Part shown: one piece after another, positions 1-12,737 of the stretch | Layout: each line of letters begins with the position of its first letter | How positions within the stretch are numbered: position 1 is the stretch's first letter | Source of the DNA: Catonia carolina | Lineage: Eukaryota; Arthropoda; Insecta; Hemiptera; Achilidae | Length of the DNA: 64,000 nucleotides | Assembly: GCA_035578175.1 (NCBI GenBank) | Contig: JAQMRL010000001.1 | Location: 56,939,553 to 57,003,552, forward strand | Direction: 5' to 3' | Notes under the pieces: model-generated | Seen by the model: only the letters and a program-made list of their open reading frames with translations | What the model was told of the DNA's origin: nothing | The model's database searches: none | Position numbers and translations under genes: made by a program

Positions 1-220
1 GCAGAAGACCTTGGTTATTTTCTGGATTGTTTAGTATAAATATCGACAACATTATATACGGTAATATAAATGTTAAAGAAATTTAAATGTAAATGTTAAA
101 TTACATATAAAACGTTAGTAATGTAATGTAAATGTTAAAGGAATTTTGTATTATTTTAAAATAGAAAACGTTTGTAGTAATTGGAAAATAAACTCACATT
201 TATAATTAATATTAACTAAT

Positions 221-550
221 AGGGTTGGCTAGTGGTAAAACCGTCGCCACGAGTCAGCCGTTTAACAGCTGATTTTTGGACACAGAGGTTCGGTGGTTCA
301 AATCCTAGTGAAGATTACTTTTGTACGGATTTGAATACTAGTCAGGGGTTACCGGTGTATTATAATGGTTAGGATTGAATTAACTACACTTTCTAAGGAA
401 TGCTCGGTCTTAATCTGTACAGACAAGACAAGACATTCTTTACACGTCATACGCCATACATCTTCATCTCTTTGGGTAATAGGAGTGCTTATTGTTCTTA
501 AATTGAACAGATTGCAACATTCACACATTAGGGATCAAAAAGAAAAATTA
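221..550 (+). mobile_element. tRNA-derived SINE, copy 1 (family A)
   Basis: A short non-autonomous retroelement. The head carries a Pol III A-box-like TGGCTAGTGG at 226-235 and a B-box-like GGTTCAAATCC at 295-305, spaced as in a tRNA. The tRNA-unrelated body matches, in reverse complement, the stretch at about 15,127-15,430: shared blocks include TTTAACAGCTGATTTT, CGGATTTGAATACTAG, TTACCGGT, TTTACACGTCATAC and AAATTGAAC. The match places the 3' end near 545-550. The short reading frame inside it is not a gene. It probably depended on a LINE partner, which I cannot identify from the tail. Confidence 0.8.
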
Positions 551-2814
551 GTATGGAATTAAAGTTGCCAATAATCCCAAGCGAAGCGCGGACAGTTGTT
601 TATTAGTAAAATAACTGACGTGAATTGCTTTGAAAGAAAGAATGTATTAGTCAAATTAATTTTAACAGCAAAATGTATCTAGTAGCTGCAAGATTAGATA
701 GAAATTTGATAACCTTTATATTTATTTAAATAAAATAGTGTTTCGGTCTGCATGCAGACGGTATCTAGGTTACTTTTATAGACAACGTAACAATATGTGT
801 CTCATTTTAACTAGAGTTATGGTCAGATTTGACGCAATCACATCAGTAAATTTTGCAAGAGGCCATTGATAATAAATGGTTATTTACGGCTGTGCAGAAA
901 ATTTTATTAAAGTACTTTTAGTACAATAACAAAGAACTATTCAATAAAACTGATAGGCTCGTTGAGATTTATTGAAATGTCGTAAACAGGACGTGGATAT
1001 GCCATTTGGGCGGTGTTGTCAAATATTAATGAAATAGAAATACAAACAAATTTGAAATGTCGTTTTTGTTACTGAACAATTCTGAGAACACGCCCCATTT
1101 CATTATATGATGGGGATACTTTGTTTAATTTAAATTGCAATGAAAAATTTCCAACAAAATTATGATGTGAAAATGTAAAACAATTTTTGACCCAGTTCTT
1201 TACAAATATGACATAAAATTACGACCCATTTTAATGAATCGATTTAAAATGCTGAAATATACGGTCATAATTTTACATATTCACATTCAAACTGCTTCAA
1301 TTTGTTTGATATAGGGGAAATTTTTACGAAAAACAACGCAGTTTTTAAAACAGTATCTTGTTTCATGAAAATTAGTTTTAGATTCAGTTCTTATGATACT
1401 TATTTTTATTATTATTGTAGATTTAAATAATTTTACATTCTCGGATCTGTATTATAGCAGTACCTAATTATATTAATAATATTATTATTATTAAATATTT
1501 TCATTAATGTTGGCGTTAATCGAAATACAAAATTTATTGCAGTTTTACTTGTACAACCTAAAGAAGCAGTTTATTTATGCCATTTATATGTATTAGAATG
1601 TCATTTTACATTATTTTGCACTTATGATTAACAATTACTTAAATTACGTCACTGTAAAGTAAATTAAAACAATAAATTATATCCAGTACATCTATTATGT
1701 TGTATAAAAATACCTAAAACACTTAAGGGTAACGTACATTTCACTTAAAAATACAACGTACCGTGACCGTATCAGAACATACTAGTGACTTTACAATATT
1801 ATGAACTTGATCCGAGGTACTGATAGTGTTAGCTCATTTGGCGCGTGAATTTGCCGGCCTATCCCTCGGAAAAATGCTGTCACTATTCTTCTTGTCATGA
1901 AAGTACAACCTTTTATTGACCTAACGTGTGTTGTAGTTTATGTAAACAAATAAGACACTGCCTCCAATTTAATGTAACACTCAGCAATCCAGTCAATTTT
2001 AAATTATACGATTAATTTTGACTCAGCTTATAAGAAATTTCTTAGGGTTACAAATTTTACAAATTTTTATTTAACTTATTATTTTTTTCAAAATAGTATC
2101 TAAGACTTTTCATAATGTAAAAATTACTAAGAAATTAAATTTCCTTACGTATTATTTGAACATATTAAATTTTGATAATTATTTGTAAAACAAAACCTAG
2201 TTATTTTCTGGATGTATGTCAATGTAATATTTATAAGTCTTTCCTAAAAATATTCCTTGTCTCAAAACCTTGAAATAAAGTATTAATTCAATAATGATTA
2301 AATTTTTAAAATATTTCAGATGAAAATTATAAATATATGAATTTTCAAAATTTAATAGAATACATATTTTGTATTTTTAAAAATAAATTTCTTTAATTAA
2401 AAGTAGACACCAAAACTAACAATACAATTTAGGCTTGCTCGTAGACATCGACCGAACAGTTTTTTTTTTAAATTGGTACATAATAGTAAAAGATTTAAGA
2501 AATAGAATCAATATCAAATATATAAGTAGAAATATAAAAGGCTATAACCCCATTTTGGTAATACGCGTATAATAGGCTAGTTTATTTATGTAGAAATATT
2601 TTTCTAAAAAATTTGAAAAATTTCTTTTGACGCCGTCACAACTTTAAGAAATATTTCAGTGTCATATCAAAACTGTTATACAAAACTTGTATTTCAGTAT
2701 CATATCAAAAACAATTATTTCTATTTGTCTTTTACAAACTAAAGTTTAAACTAAAAATATTAATTTTTCGTCGTGTAGGTGACATTTGAACATGCATTTT
2801 CTTGAGTTTCATCA
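551..2814. other. AT-rich non-coding stretch
   Basis: No reading frame with recognisable similarity and no terminal repeats were seen. It holds ordinary A/T runs and short ATT-type microsatellite patches, for example near 1,470-1,495. Confidence 0.6.
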
Positions 2815-3160
2815 ACTGTCGGTAAAATTTAGTTATTATCTTATCCGTTATTCAAAAATTGTTTACAGTTCTTTTCGACAAGCGATCAAAATTAAATTAT
2901 GCCTTTAAAAATCTTAATCTACAAAGCAGTGCTCCTACCGATCTGGATGTATATTAGTCAAAGATATAGTACTTACGAGTCTTCAATCATTGCCGTATCC
3001 AATAAGACATTACACGATGGCTTAAGCGTCTCTTACGTCAACAACACATTTCTAAAATTTGCGCCGTAGGTTCAGAGACAGGTTTCAAAATCATAATAAT
3101 CTCTTTGTGCGCAATATAAATTTTCTCGATCTACCAGGAATCGCGCAAACATGACATAAA
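2815..3160 (+). pseudogene. Jockey-clade RT remnant, thumb to C-terminus
   Basis: Decayed 3' part of a Jockey-type LINE ORF2. Reading across frameshifts gives RSKLN, then IYKAVLLPIWMY (about 2,918-2,953), then NKTL, YVNNT and finally RFRDRFQNHNN with a following FLDL. These appear in the order expected for a Jockey RT: thumb, PIWMYG block, ‘NAPWYV-N’ block, then ‘YR-RL-NHPNPLAVNLLD’. The spacing is right but there are several stops and frameshifts, so it encodes nothing now. Upstream palm motifs are absent, consistent with 5' truncation. It lies about 0.8 kb before another Jockey C-terminus on the same strand. Confidence 0.7.
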
Positions 3161-3906
3161 CACAGATGGTGTAGAGGCATTATATTATTACACTAGAAGT
3201 ACAAATTTTTATTTAACAGAAATATAATTTCTTGGGCACTGTTAATGAGTGCAATCCTCATTTAGACATTAAAGCCATATTATTTAAATCTTGTTGGCAT
3301 TCCAACAATTTATTTGCTTTTTGTCTTTGCACTGTTTGATGTTCCACCTTTGGTGGTTATTATAATCACATATAATATTAGTACTACTCGTCAGAAACTT
3401 ATAAAAGATAGAGTTTGATTAATGAATAAGTCAGGGTTATGTTACTTAGCTTTTCTTTAATTCCAGACGGATAAAATTGATATAATTGATCTAAATATAT
3501 AATTTGTATCTTACAAAAATTCATGTTATTAATATTGATAACTTATATTGATTAACCTAGGCCTTTAGCCGTTCTTATTAAACAAAACATGACTTCACTG
3601 TTTGACTTCTAGGACTTAAATCAACTATAAAAATCTATTCTTCTTACATTATAATTATTTTAATGAACATGTTATTATACTATAAAGAACATATTATGAA
3701 GTATACAAATCGATATTAAATCAAACAAATATATATTATCAAATAATATAAAATAATTAATAAACGAGCTTTTAATTAGTAAAATTTAATTTAGTCGCAA
3801 AATAAATCATTCAACGCTCACATATTAAATGTATCACTACAACTGTTGTAAAATGTAATTAAATACTTTAAAATCTATTTTTTCAGTTGTTCACTGAGTT
3901 CTTCAT
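3161..3906. other. AT-rich non-coding stretch
   Basis: No gene, structured repeat or recognisable element seen between the two Jockey remnants. Confidence 0.5.
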
Positions 3907-3920
3907 AATTTATTTACATT

Positions 3921-4184
3921 AAAACATTAATGTAAATAAACGGTTTCAGTCAAAAATACTTCGGAACATCATGGACTCACCTTGGTACATATCCAACACT
4001 ATATTGCACAGAGACACGAACACTCCCACGGTACACGAAGCTATACAGAAATTTTGCACCAGTTACCAAACAAGACTTGAAAATCATCAGAATCCAGAAG
4101 CCATCAATCTCCTAGACAACAGTGGAACACACAGAAGACTATGCAGACTACACCCTACAGATTTATTTTAATATGTGATTGTGT
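3921..4184 (+). mobile_element. 5'-truncated Jockey-clade insertion with TSD
   Basis: A 264-bp LINE 3' fragment flanked by near-identical 14- and 15-bp direct repeats: AATTTATTTACATT at 3,907-3,920 and AATTTATTTTACATT at 4,185-4,199, which differ by one T. Coding similarity begins immediately inside the left repeat and the ORF2 stop is at 4,169-4,171, followed by a 13-nt tail without poly(A). This is what target-primed reverse transcription with severe 5' truncation leaves behind. The single-base difference between repeats suggests moderate age or an end-joining error. Confidence 0.7.
3923..4171 (+). pseudogene. Jockey RT C-terminal fragment
   Basis: An uninterrupted frame of 82 codons plus stop. 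It reads NINVNKRFQSKILRNI, then PWYISNTILHRD, then a TPTVHEAI block, YQTRLENHQNPEAINLLD and HRRL, and ends at HPTDLF. These are the successive conserved blocks of the Jockey RT C-terminus, after the thumb. Palm motifs (FADD) are missing because the copy is truncated at 3,921. There is no start codon of its own, so it is a dead fragment whose frame happens to be intact, implying fewer mutations than most neighbours. The closest relative in the window is the 57,540-57,785 fragment, which also ends in a P-x-D-(L/I)-F block. Confidence 0.85.
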
Positions 4185-4199
4185 AATTTATTTTACATT

Positions 4200-5139
4200 C
4201 CTGGCAAGATCAATTCAACAAAATGGGAAATTTTATAGAGTAATACCAAGGGGTATTACTTACTCAAGATTTATACTTACTACACATCTACTCATTGTTC
4301 TATGAGAGCAGATCGTAGATTTACAGTTATTCAAAAAAAAAACATTAATAATGAATGTTGTAGGCAAACAATGTGATGTAGAACTGTCTTACAAAGAACG
4401 GTTAATCTGAAATAGTTTTCGCAGAGAATTACAAGTAAATATTTAGAAATAATTATCAAAATACTTAAGCTAAATATAATGTCTCTTAGTTGAGAATACA
4501 AACCTGCCATCCATGTAATACAGAGTTATGATAAAGTTACATCAATATTAGATGTAGAATAAATGTTTGACATGCGTATTGTATAATATCTGCTGATATA
4601 ATTGTGAATATTCATTAAAATGTTTGTTTATTTTATGAAATAGTGTATTGTTATATAAAATATTTAGTGTGGTACAAATTTACTATTGACAAAACACAAA
4701 CGTATACACATTATAACGTATACAAATTGCAACTGTTCAATATCCAAGTTGAAATAGAGTATTGCAAAACATCTATTCACATATTAAAAATAATATTTTT
4801 GTTTGGAAATTTTGTAGAGTGGTTTTGAAACAAAAAATATTGTTTTATGTTATTCAGTGATAATAGTTTTTCTGTTTTGTGTGGTGATCTACTCTTTTTG
4901 TTTTAAATGCTTTAATATGTTCACCCTGCTTTTGTGAAACATTAATAACGGTTATTTTACCTGAGCAGTTTGTTTTTGTATTATTCAAGTTACACCATTT
5001 TTTCAATAACTTCAAGTAATTCAATTATATTTTTTTTATTCAGTTATATGCTACTTATAAATTGATATTTTTATTTGAAATTTAATTTATTTATTAACTG
5101 TTACGTAAAGTTAAAATGTAACACGGATATGAGATAAAG
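4200..5139. other. AT-rich non-coding stretch
   Basis: Nothing recognisable. A 61-codon frame at 4,643-4,828 is low-complexity, with no family resemblance. Confidence 0.5.
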
Positions 5140-5149
5140 AAGAAATCAA

Positions 5150-5400
5150 AGCTCACGAAAAACCGGACCTGAGGTTTATCCCCTTTAATTTTCAATTTAT
5201 ATGTGGAAGAAGAAATAAAAGTAATGGAGGAAAGATATAGGGCAGGAGTCTGCATTCAAGCAGATAAATAGAAATTTTAACGTTTATGATGGTATCGTTT
5301 TCAGCTGAAAATAAGATTTAGAGAAAATACTTTACTCAATGAAACAAACTGTCTGTAGCTGTAATTTAATAAATGGATAAAATCAATTAATACTAATCCA
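5150..5400 (+). pseudogene. LINE RT palm fragment (endonuclease/RT type)
   Basis: A clean reading frame at 5,191-5,271 gives FNLYVEEEIKVMEERYRAGV followed by a short tail and stop. This corresponds to the segment just after RT motif B (‘QGCPLSP-LFNLY-EE’). The preceding GPEVYPL at about 5,165 looks like a frayed GLRQGCPLSP. After the stop, a shifted frame reads DGIVF then DLEKILYSMKQ, corresponding to the FADDI block and the following helix, with the catalytic Asp pair no longer intact. It resembles the LINE types whose tails are seen at 22.3 and 50.2 kb more than Jockey. Truncated at both ends and dead. Confidence 0.7.
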
Positions 5401-5824
5401 GAATGATATAATGAAAAAGTACAATTAATTTATTTGGATTTCATTTTTTTATCTAAATAAAGAATTAATATATTAAGGAATTATTGCTAAGTATATATAT
5501 TTAGCAAATTAAAGTAAAATAACGTAATGTGTTAATAGATTAAATTAAAGAAGACCTCATTTTATGTAGGACTTTTAAAACAACTTTGGCGCATACCTGA
5601 AAAGCTTGAGTACGATGAAAACAATTAATAAATTATTTCCTTTTCTTTTACAATTTCTTTTACCGGATCGGCATTTAAAAATGTGTTAGCAAGTTCTCAG
5701 TTATTAATAGCTATGTAACCAACTAATAAGTACAATTGTTATGTATAATTTTAAATATTACTAAAATTCAGAATTACTTAACTTCATTACATTACCATTA
5801 CGTTACGATCGATTAAATAAGCCA
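5401..5824. other. AT-rich non-coding stretch
   Basis: Nothing recognised apart from A/T-rich simple sequence. Confidence 0.5.
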
Positions 5825-6085
5825 TCAAACCAATATTATTATTATTATTATCTTGTGATATAAATTGTAGAAGCTAATCAACCACATGACGTTAAAAGTA
5901 GAAATGGAGCAAAGATCTCTTGAACTGAATAGCGGATAACCCCGATAGTTTCTAGCGGGAAAAGTACCGCAGGGTTCCTCATCTCCAGGTAATAAATTTC
6001 CCACTGTTCGAACAATTAAATTAAATGTTTTATTTGGAATTTTGTGCCGTTCAGTGTACAAAACCACACCCAAAACCAAAGACAA
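5825..6085 (-). other. GC-richer unassigned segment
   Basis: The part at about 5,880-6,010 is clearly less AT-rich than its flanks and is open for 86 codons on the minus strand, including GNLLPGDEEPCGTFPARNY. I do not recognise a domain. It could be an old repeat or a decayed exon. A SINE head was considered, but the A and B boxes are not convincing. Confidence 0.25.
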
Positions 6086-6089
6086 GATT

Positions 6090-9000
6090 TTATTAATTTT
6101 TTATGCTTTCTTCTTTGAGTTACTTTTTCTAAACGTTGATTGTCTTAACAGTATTTTTGTGTAATTTTTTGAGTAAGTACTTTTTGAGTAATTTTGTGGC
6201 TGCTACCTTAAATAGTTCCATAACGAAGCATTAAATCATGTTGTAGGTTTTTTTAGCCAAAATGTCTTTCTATGCTTCTTTCTCCAGCTAATTTTCTCAG
6301 TATAATTAATTTCAGCAGATGGTGTAACTCTCAACGCATAACATATCAGAAATACTTTATGTATTACGTAGAAATGTCAAAATTGCTGATTTACACTTGA
6401 TTATGATATATCTAATAACTTTATTCGTGATTCTCAATAAGAAATAAACTGTGATAATCATACATCAAACTTTGCAAAAAACATGATACATACAACGATC
6501 GAATAAAATAGTATAGATTCATTTATTTATGTTTCTTTATTAAAACACATTTAAGTAATATTTTTTAATGAAAAAAAAAATTGAAGTAGTAATTAAAAGT
6601 TCTTATAGATCAAATTAATAAACCTATACATAGTAAAAACATCAAAAAATTTATATCTATGTTTTTTTCTGAGAAAATTACATTAAAGTATTAATATTAT
6701 AGTAATAACTTTTAGGTCCGTTGTTAAGAATTATAAAAATTTCCGAAGTTGGCATGGAAAGTGCTGTTAATTAGCCTTCCAGTAAATTATTATTGTATAG
6801 CGAGCGCTCTTGAAGTACTCGTTAATAAAATGTGCATTATAATAATGTTTAACCCGTATATTACTTTTATAGATTATTATTTTAGTACTTATTAAAAGCA
6901 TTTATATTTGACTAACTAGACTTTCATGAAATTAAACCGTTATCATACATCGTGCACGCTGTTCATTAAAATGCATTGTTTTATGAATTGAACGCTTTTG
7001 TTGTGACAACCTCGTACTACAGTAACAGCACCCACGCCTGCACATTTAATTATATAAAATTTCTTTGTTTTCAAATTAACATATTTGTCGAATGCTGAAA
7101 TTATGGACTTTATTTTGTGTTTTACTTTTACTAGTATTTTAATTTATTATATTAAAATTGTTTATTTGCTACTGATGTAAACCCAGGAACTCAGCATGTA
7201 TTGTCTATACCACTCTTAAGCAATTTTTAAAAACATTTTATTATTTTTAAGTGATGGTTCGTTCCTGCATAAACATTGACTTATGCATAAATAATGCATG
7301 CATATTATGGACATATACCTATGTATAGACATAGGTGATACGAGGTGTTTGAGGCATTTGTGGAATATATGCTAACTAATCGACGGTTAGTCCATCGTTT
7401 AAAGTATTAGTCGACTCCTTCCACCAGAGCAGGGTAAAAATTACGATTTTGTGACTACTGTAAAACCCAATCAATAGATACATTTGTAGTTTAGATAGTT
7501 TTCAGTGGCCACTACACTGGTTCTCTACCTTTCTTATCTCAACACATTCGTTATATTAGTTAACTCCCACACCTCATTTCTGTGTGCGGGTGAACAAGCA
7601 CTTTTATGGTGTGTTTGTCTATGAAATTTATACTTATTTCCTTGCAGATGGGAACGATCCAGAAACTGCTGGTAGGGAGTAGGGATACATACATGTATAG
7701 CAAAAGGCTCTATAAAAATGTAGGCTATCCAAAAAAATAACTTGTAATTACATGTCTTCTCTGAGATAAGTGAATAAAGAATTAAAATAATCCGTAAGAT
7801 TTTGAAAAAAATTTCTCAATGGACGTGTAATGTTTTGTTCTTCAAATTCTTTAAACGGTCACTAATTTATTACAATTGTCACAAAGAAATGGCAATAATT
7901 TTCATAATCAAATTTTTTGTAATGGTTATCACGTAGAAAATATATTTGGAAATTTTTAGTACTGTAGTCCTTCTGAAAAGTACAATATTCAGGTACGTAT
8001 TTCTGCTCTGTAATTGCAAGTGATTAAAGTATGAATGCTTTAGTTTTTCTGTTCAACTCCCAACAACAAAATTTTAATCTCAGCTCTGTAGATTTTTGTG
8101 AATGTATGGATTTAATTTTGAGTGAGTGACTATTATCTATTTCATAAACATTTCTGCATCAGTATAATGATAATAACGCTTTATTCGGAAACAAGAAGTT
8201 TTTTTTTCGGATTAGACTTTTAATCTCAGTTGAATTATTCAGAAAGCTTTCCATAGTTTGACTTAAAAATATCATAAATGTATGTAATATATATTATTAT
8301 ATGATAAAATACAAGATTAACTCCCTTAAGCATGTGTGGAGAATATAAACAGTTTCTTTTTCCCAGATACATTTGAAGAACAATTTCTCTATATCTTGGA
8401 GAAAGTATCAGAAATTATGTGTCCACCAATGAATACATATTGTATGTTTCGTATAATGTATTTAGACCAGGTACAATTTTCGCCGTTTTTGTTATTGAAT
8501 ATCTTTGTTATAAGTTTAAAAACCTGCTGAGTCAAACACATTACTAAGTAAGGCCTTTCGCGTAGGTTTTAACATGATACACGAAGGAACTTCAGTTAAA
8601 CTATGAATCTGTTCATGTTTTATGTTTTTTTTGAAAATATTGAACAGTTGAACTGCACTTTTGTACGAAACGAAACACCTCTTAAAAAAACTCATAATTA
8701 GAAAAAAGTAGATATAATTGTATAATACTCACAGCACTATATTTTGAAAAAATGAACTTCTGTTGTATTGGTTACGCGTAGAAATATTCCGATATTTTTA
8801 AAAAATTAACGAAATTATAGATTTTGGCCCATCGGGGACCCATTTCATATCTTTAACCTTTTCATACATTTTCCTCTCTATTCTGTACATAGTAATGTGC
8901 GTTTATTTATCCAAATTGAAAATTTTAAAACGTTGATTTTGTCGGAATAAATGTACAGATTTGGTTTTGACGTTATTGAAGGATTTCAATAATTTTCTTT

Positions 9001-9140
9001 GTTTTGAAATCTGTTTCATTTCGATATGAGCTACTGGTGAGAAAGTTTGTTATTAATGTTTCATTTCGAGTTTAAAATTTACTTTCTCTAAAACTGCCAT
9101 AACATATGACAGATCACACTTTCAAATACACCAACGTTAT
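6090..9140. other. AT-rich non-coding stretch with one GC-richer patch
   Basis: No gene recognised. The patch at about 7,380-7,720 is less AT-rich and contains a splice-acceptor-like TTATTTCCTTGCAG ending at 7,647, directly followed by ATG and a 30-codon frame. No homology is seen and no matching donor or downstream exon is evident, so it is not called as an exon. Confidence 0.4.
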
Positions 9141-9149
9141 TCAGAGTGG

Positions 9150-9300
9150 ATTGAGGCTGCAGAGTAGCACAGTGGGTGTGACTAGTATCAGCCCAGCTTT
9201 TAGATACCTGGCTGCTGTCAGATTCGAAAAGCAGTGTTTGCTGTACTCTCCAGAGACTTGATTTCCATTAATGCAGTTTCACCTCTACCCCAATCCTACC
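9150..9300 (+). mobile_element. tRNA-like SINE head (family B)
   Basis: An A-box-like TAGCACAGTGGG at 9,165-9,176 and a B-box-like GATTCGAAAAGC at 9,221-9,232 sit at tRNA spacing in a locally GC-richer block. The stem pairing expected of a functional tRNA is not evident, so this is a SINE head or tRNA pseudogene. The 3' limit is uncertain; the GC-richer sequence continues to about 9,360. No second copy of the body was seen. Confidence 0.5.
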
Positions 9301-9739
9301 ATTGCTTTCCAAATCCAGGCAATATTTGTCTAGTGCACTCAAACCACGATTTTCATACCTCAGTTTGATTTTTGTTAGTTGTACGCGTATGAGTTCCGTA
9401 TACGGATATCATTTGTCTGACATATAATTTTATGCAAAAGATTACAAAATGTAATTATTTTATCTCCATTTTATTTTCTGATGAAAATTTTTGGAGGCTT
9501 GAAATTATAAATAACTATATGTTTTGTGAATATTTTAAGTTATTTGAATGTGAATATGTATTTAGTCATAGATCAAATAAAAGCCACTTCCTATTCCAAA
9601 TGTTTGACCTCACCAAAATTACAGTTACAACGTACACAATTATTACAAATTACCCAATTATATATTTTTGTTAAATAGTACCGACTGAAATAGATAACTG
9701 GGAAAATGTCTTTATTGAAAGTTTCAATACAATTTAATT

Positions 9740-10215
9740 TAAACATCTGTTACCAGAGTAATTTTGAGATTGGGTATGTAAAATAGCATCAGAAATGTAA
9801 GAGGGTGCATTGACTGATGTTCGCAACGTCGTCGATGAATCTGTGAATCCGAGCTATCACTAACGGTTTAGAATATCCATGAGTCTCACCAGCTTACATC
9901 CAAATTGGCATAAGAAGGGACTTATATATCGTTCGTTTTTGCTCCATTGGAAGTACTAAACGCTTAGATATCACTCTGTGCAGCCGTTTAATTATGTTGT
10001 CCAATGTGTGTCTTTTAAATGAAACATGGGAGTTCCATGTTAATTGCCTATAAAAGTACAGTACAGGCTCAAATATCTCAAAGATGTAGCTGTTACAGAT
10101 GAATGAAAAAAACACTCCTAGGCATTATTCTTGCCGTATTGCAAATGTTATTTGACGAGTTTTTGGACGACAGTATTTTTATTGACACTATTCTTGTATT
10201 TTTTTGAAACATGTG
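9740..10215 (-). pseudogene. Jockey-clade RT remnant, palm end to C-terminus
   Basis: On the minus strand, high to low coordinates, the blocks are: TRQITFAIRQE (after the KIN-KS block), TSLRYLSLY then a frameshift into RQLTWNSHVSFKRHTL (thumb), LPMEQKRTIYKSLLMPIWM (stop at the expected Tyr), and LRTSVNAPSYISDAILHT. That is the order of a Jockey RT from just after the FADD motif to near the C-terminus. The longest open piece is 73 codons (9,894-10,115). At least two frameshifts and a stop break it. It represents a different Jockey subfamily from the 3.9-kb copy, judging by the thumb sequence. Confidence 0.8.
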
Positions 10216-11084
10216 TACTGAAAATATTTATTTTTGGAGCAAATGTTAATTTCCTTCTTCAAACTAGACTACTTCCATGATAATGCAACTTTTACTTCGT
10301 TATTTGAAGGAGGAATAATTTCATTCAAAAATTTGAAAATAATATATAAAAATTTAGAAGTAGGTCTACTTAAGTGACATTTTACATATAGATCAAAATA
10401 GCTTATTTCATTTATTCATCGAGAAAAAAAGAGGTCAAAAGTAATGTTGTAGAGCAGAAAGGATAAAATGTGACTATAGGGAAAAATATTATTAAAAAGG
10501 CAGTGGTAAAAGTTATTTAGGTAATTTGTATTGGGATTTTTAGGTATTTGATTAAGGCGCCTTGTAAGTACTATGGATTAGAATGATATGCTGGAATTGT
10601 TAACAAATTCCGGAATGTCGAGAAGAAATATAAAAATTGATGTTGGTTCTTCATTGGTGGATTGTAAGACTCAAATGAATATCCAAATGATCAATGCAAT
10701 GATTAGTCATAAAATCATTGAAAATTACACACGGTAAATTAGGCCTACTTATTTTCTTTATTTACCAAAAATGAAAATAGTTCTTCGCACAATTTTATTA
10801 TAATGTCTTAAAGCAGCCTGAATTTGCATTCAACTAACAATGTAATTTTTAAAACTTATAACATCTTACAATTGCATTCCTGATTATAATATTTAACGTT
10901 ATGATTTTGATTAGAAATAAAATTAAATTTCCGTGTTAAGTATTCCTGTTTTAGTAAAAGTAGGTCTAAGCCATAAATATAAGCTAGGTGTTCACTGTTG
11001 CCAACGAAACACTGTACCTCACAAATAATCTACATTAATTTACTATTAATCTATTCACTAAATAATTATAGAAAATATTTAATG
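10216..11084. other. AT-rich non-coding stretch
   Basis: Nothing recognised. Confidence 0.5.
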
Positions 11085-11225
11085 ACACATTTCTAAATTT
11101 GTACCATAGGGTTGGACAGCTGCAAAATCATAGTAATCCTTTATAATGAAATACATATTCTCGCGTCTACTAATAACTGCACAAATAGCCCTGAAATGCC
11201 GATAAATCACAAAATATAATACAAA
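11085..11225 (+). pseudogene. Possible Jockey C-terminal scrap
   Basis: A frame reads YHRVGQLQNHSNPL and then hits stops. This matches the ‘YR-RLQNHPNPLAVNLLD’ block near the end of Jockey ORF2. Only this block is convincing, so the boundaries are approximate and chance resemblance cannot be excluded. Confidence 0.35.
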
Positions 11226-12726
11226 AGCACTGAAAATTTAATTCAAAGTTTTTATTTCACATAAATTAAAATTATATGAAGCACTGTCACTACGTGTTCT
11301 TCTTCACCCCGTTAACGTAATTTTTATTGAATACACATTGTGATCGTTTTTGCTATACGTTTAATTTTTTAAAGTGCAAAACCAATTTTGAACAGCTAAA
11401 AAATTAAGTAAGTTAAAATAATTCCTTACTTTAAGCTACATCCTTTTTAAAACTAAACTTAAAATTGGGAAAATTAATCCTAAAATAATGGATGATTCTT
11501 ATTAACAATAAAACAGATAGGTCTACAAAAACCTTCATTACTTACTGATATCTGTACATAAACTTCTAACATTGTGTACTTTAATAATAATACCAGTGAT
11601 CTCACGAAAACTGTGCTATTTTATAAGAACATGTAAATTAAAGTACCGTAATTATTAATTGTATTAAGCACAACTATATTACTATAATTTATATTTAATG
11701 GTTTATTTAATTATTTTATATTTACTATGCGGACGTGATGAAATAATATTGGTGAGTTTCAGAGTATTATTTTTAAGAGATTTTCCAGGAATCGAATCTG
11801 CTTTTCAATGGAGCGTAAAATTGTGATTTAATAAATAGTATTGTCTCCAGTATACATAAATTTAACTTAAAATATGAATTTAATTTTTATATTATTATGT
11901 GATATTGTTTAATGAAACAAAGGGTAGTAATTGCTTTGTTGAAGCAGTGTTAGCTCAACTAAAATGTGTACGGAAGCCGTGGTTACGATTCCCTTCAAAG
12001 CGTTGTAAAACAGTTTTGATGTTCTCAACAACATTGTTTGATTACATAGGATCAGTAGTAACAGCAGCTAACGATCTCATTTTGTAATGGCACGAAATCA
12101 TTAAGATAATGAATACGGATAATTTTATATTTATCCGGTAGTAAAGCACGATCAGACAGAAAGGTTTTGATTCAGTGCAATTCAACATTTTTTATAAATC
12201 AATATAAACGTTATCTTTGTGCATCATTACTATTAAATTTCATTAGTGTAATTGATGTAGAATCCATTGAAGCGATATTTGATAGGACGAGAACACCTGA
12301 GGTGTAATTAAAAATAATTTACAAAAAAGATTATGATGGTTTTCTGACATTTTCAATAAATGAATTTTTAATTGAATTCTTTTTTACATTGAACTAACCT
12401 TTTTATCATTTTTATTAAGTTTCTCACTGTGAAGCTCTCCACAACCAGTAAATAGTTTTATAATTTTTATTACTTACAACTTAAACACATTTGAGAACTC
12501 ACTTTTATCATTTCATCTTTCACCGTCTGCATTAGCAGTAATTGTAGAACAGTCGGACGTTAAACCAAAAAAAAAAAACTCTTTACCAGAACCCTCGCAT
12601 TTTATTAATTGTCATAATATTCATGGTTGCTTTAAAGCTTGGATGTGTGTGTTAATAGAATATACGCAACGTTAAATGAATATTTACATAATGGCAATGT
12701 ATAAAAAATACAAACAGATTATTAAT
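11226..12726. other. AT-rich non-coding stretch
   Basis: Nothing recognised. A 62-codon frame at 11,899-12,087 shows no family resemblance. Confidence 0.5.
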
Positions 12727-12737
12727 ACTTTGTTGTT

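Noticed and set aside
575..600. Helitron-type hairpin (GCGAAGCGCGG)
   Set aside because: Short, no CTRR end and no 5' TC end found.
5825..6085. Minus-strand 86-codon frame as a gene
   Set aside because: No homology recognised; only a GC-richer patch, so listed as unassigned.
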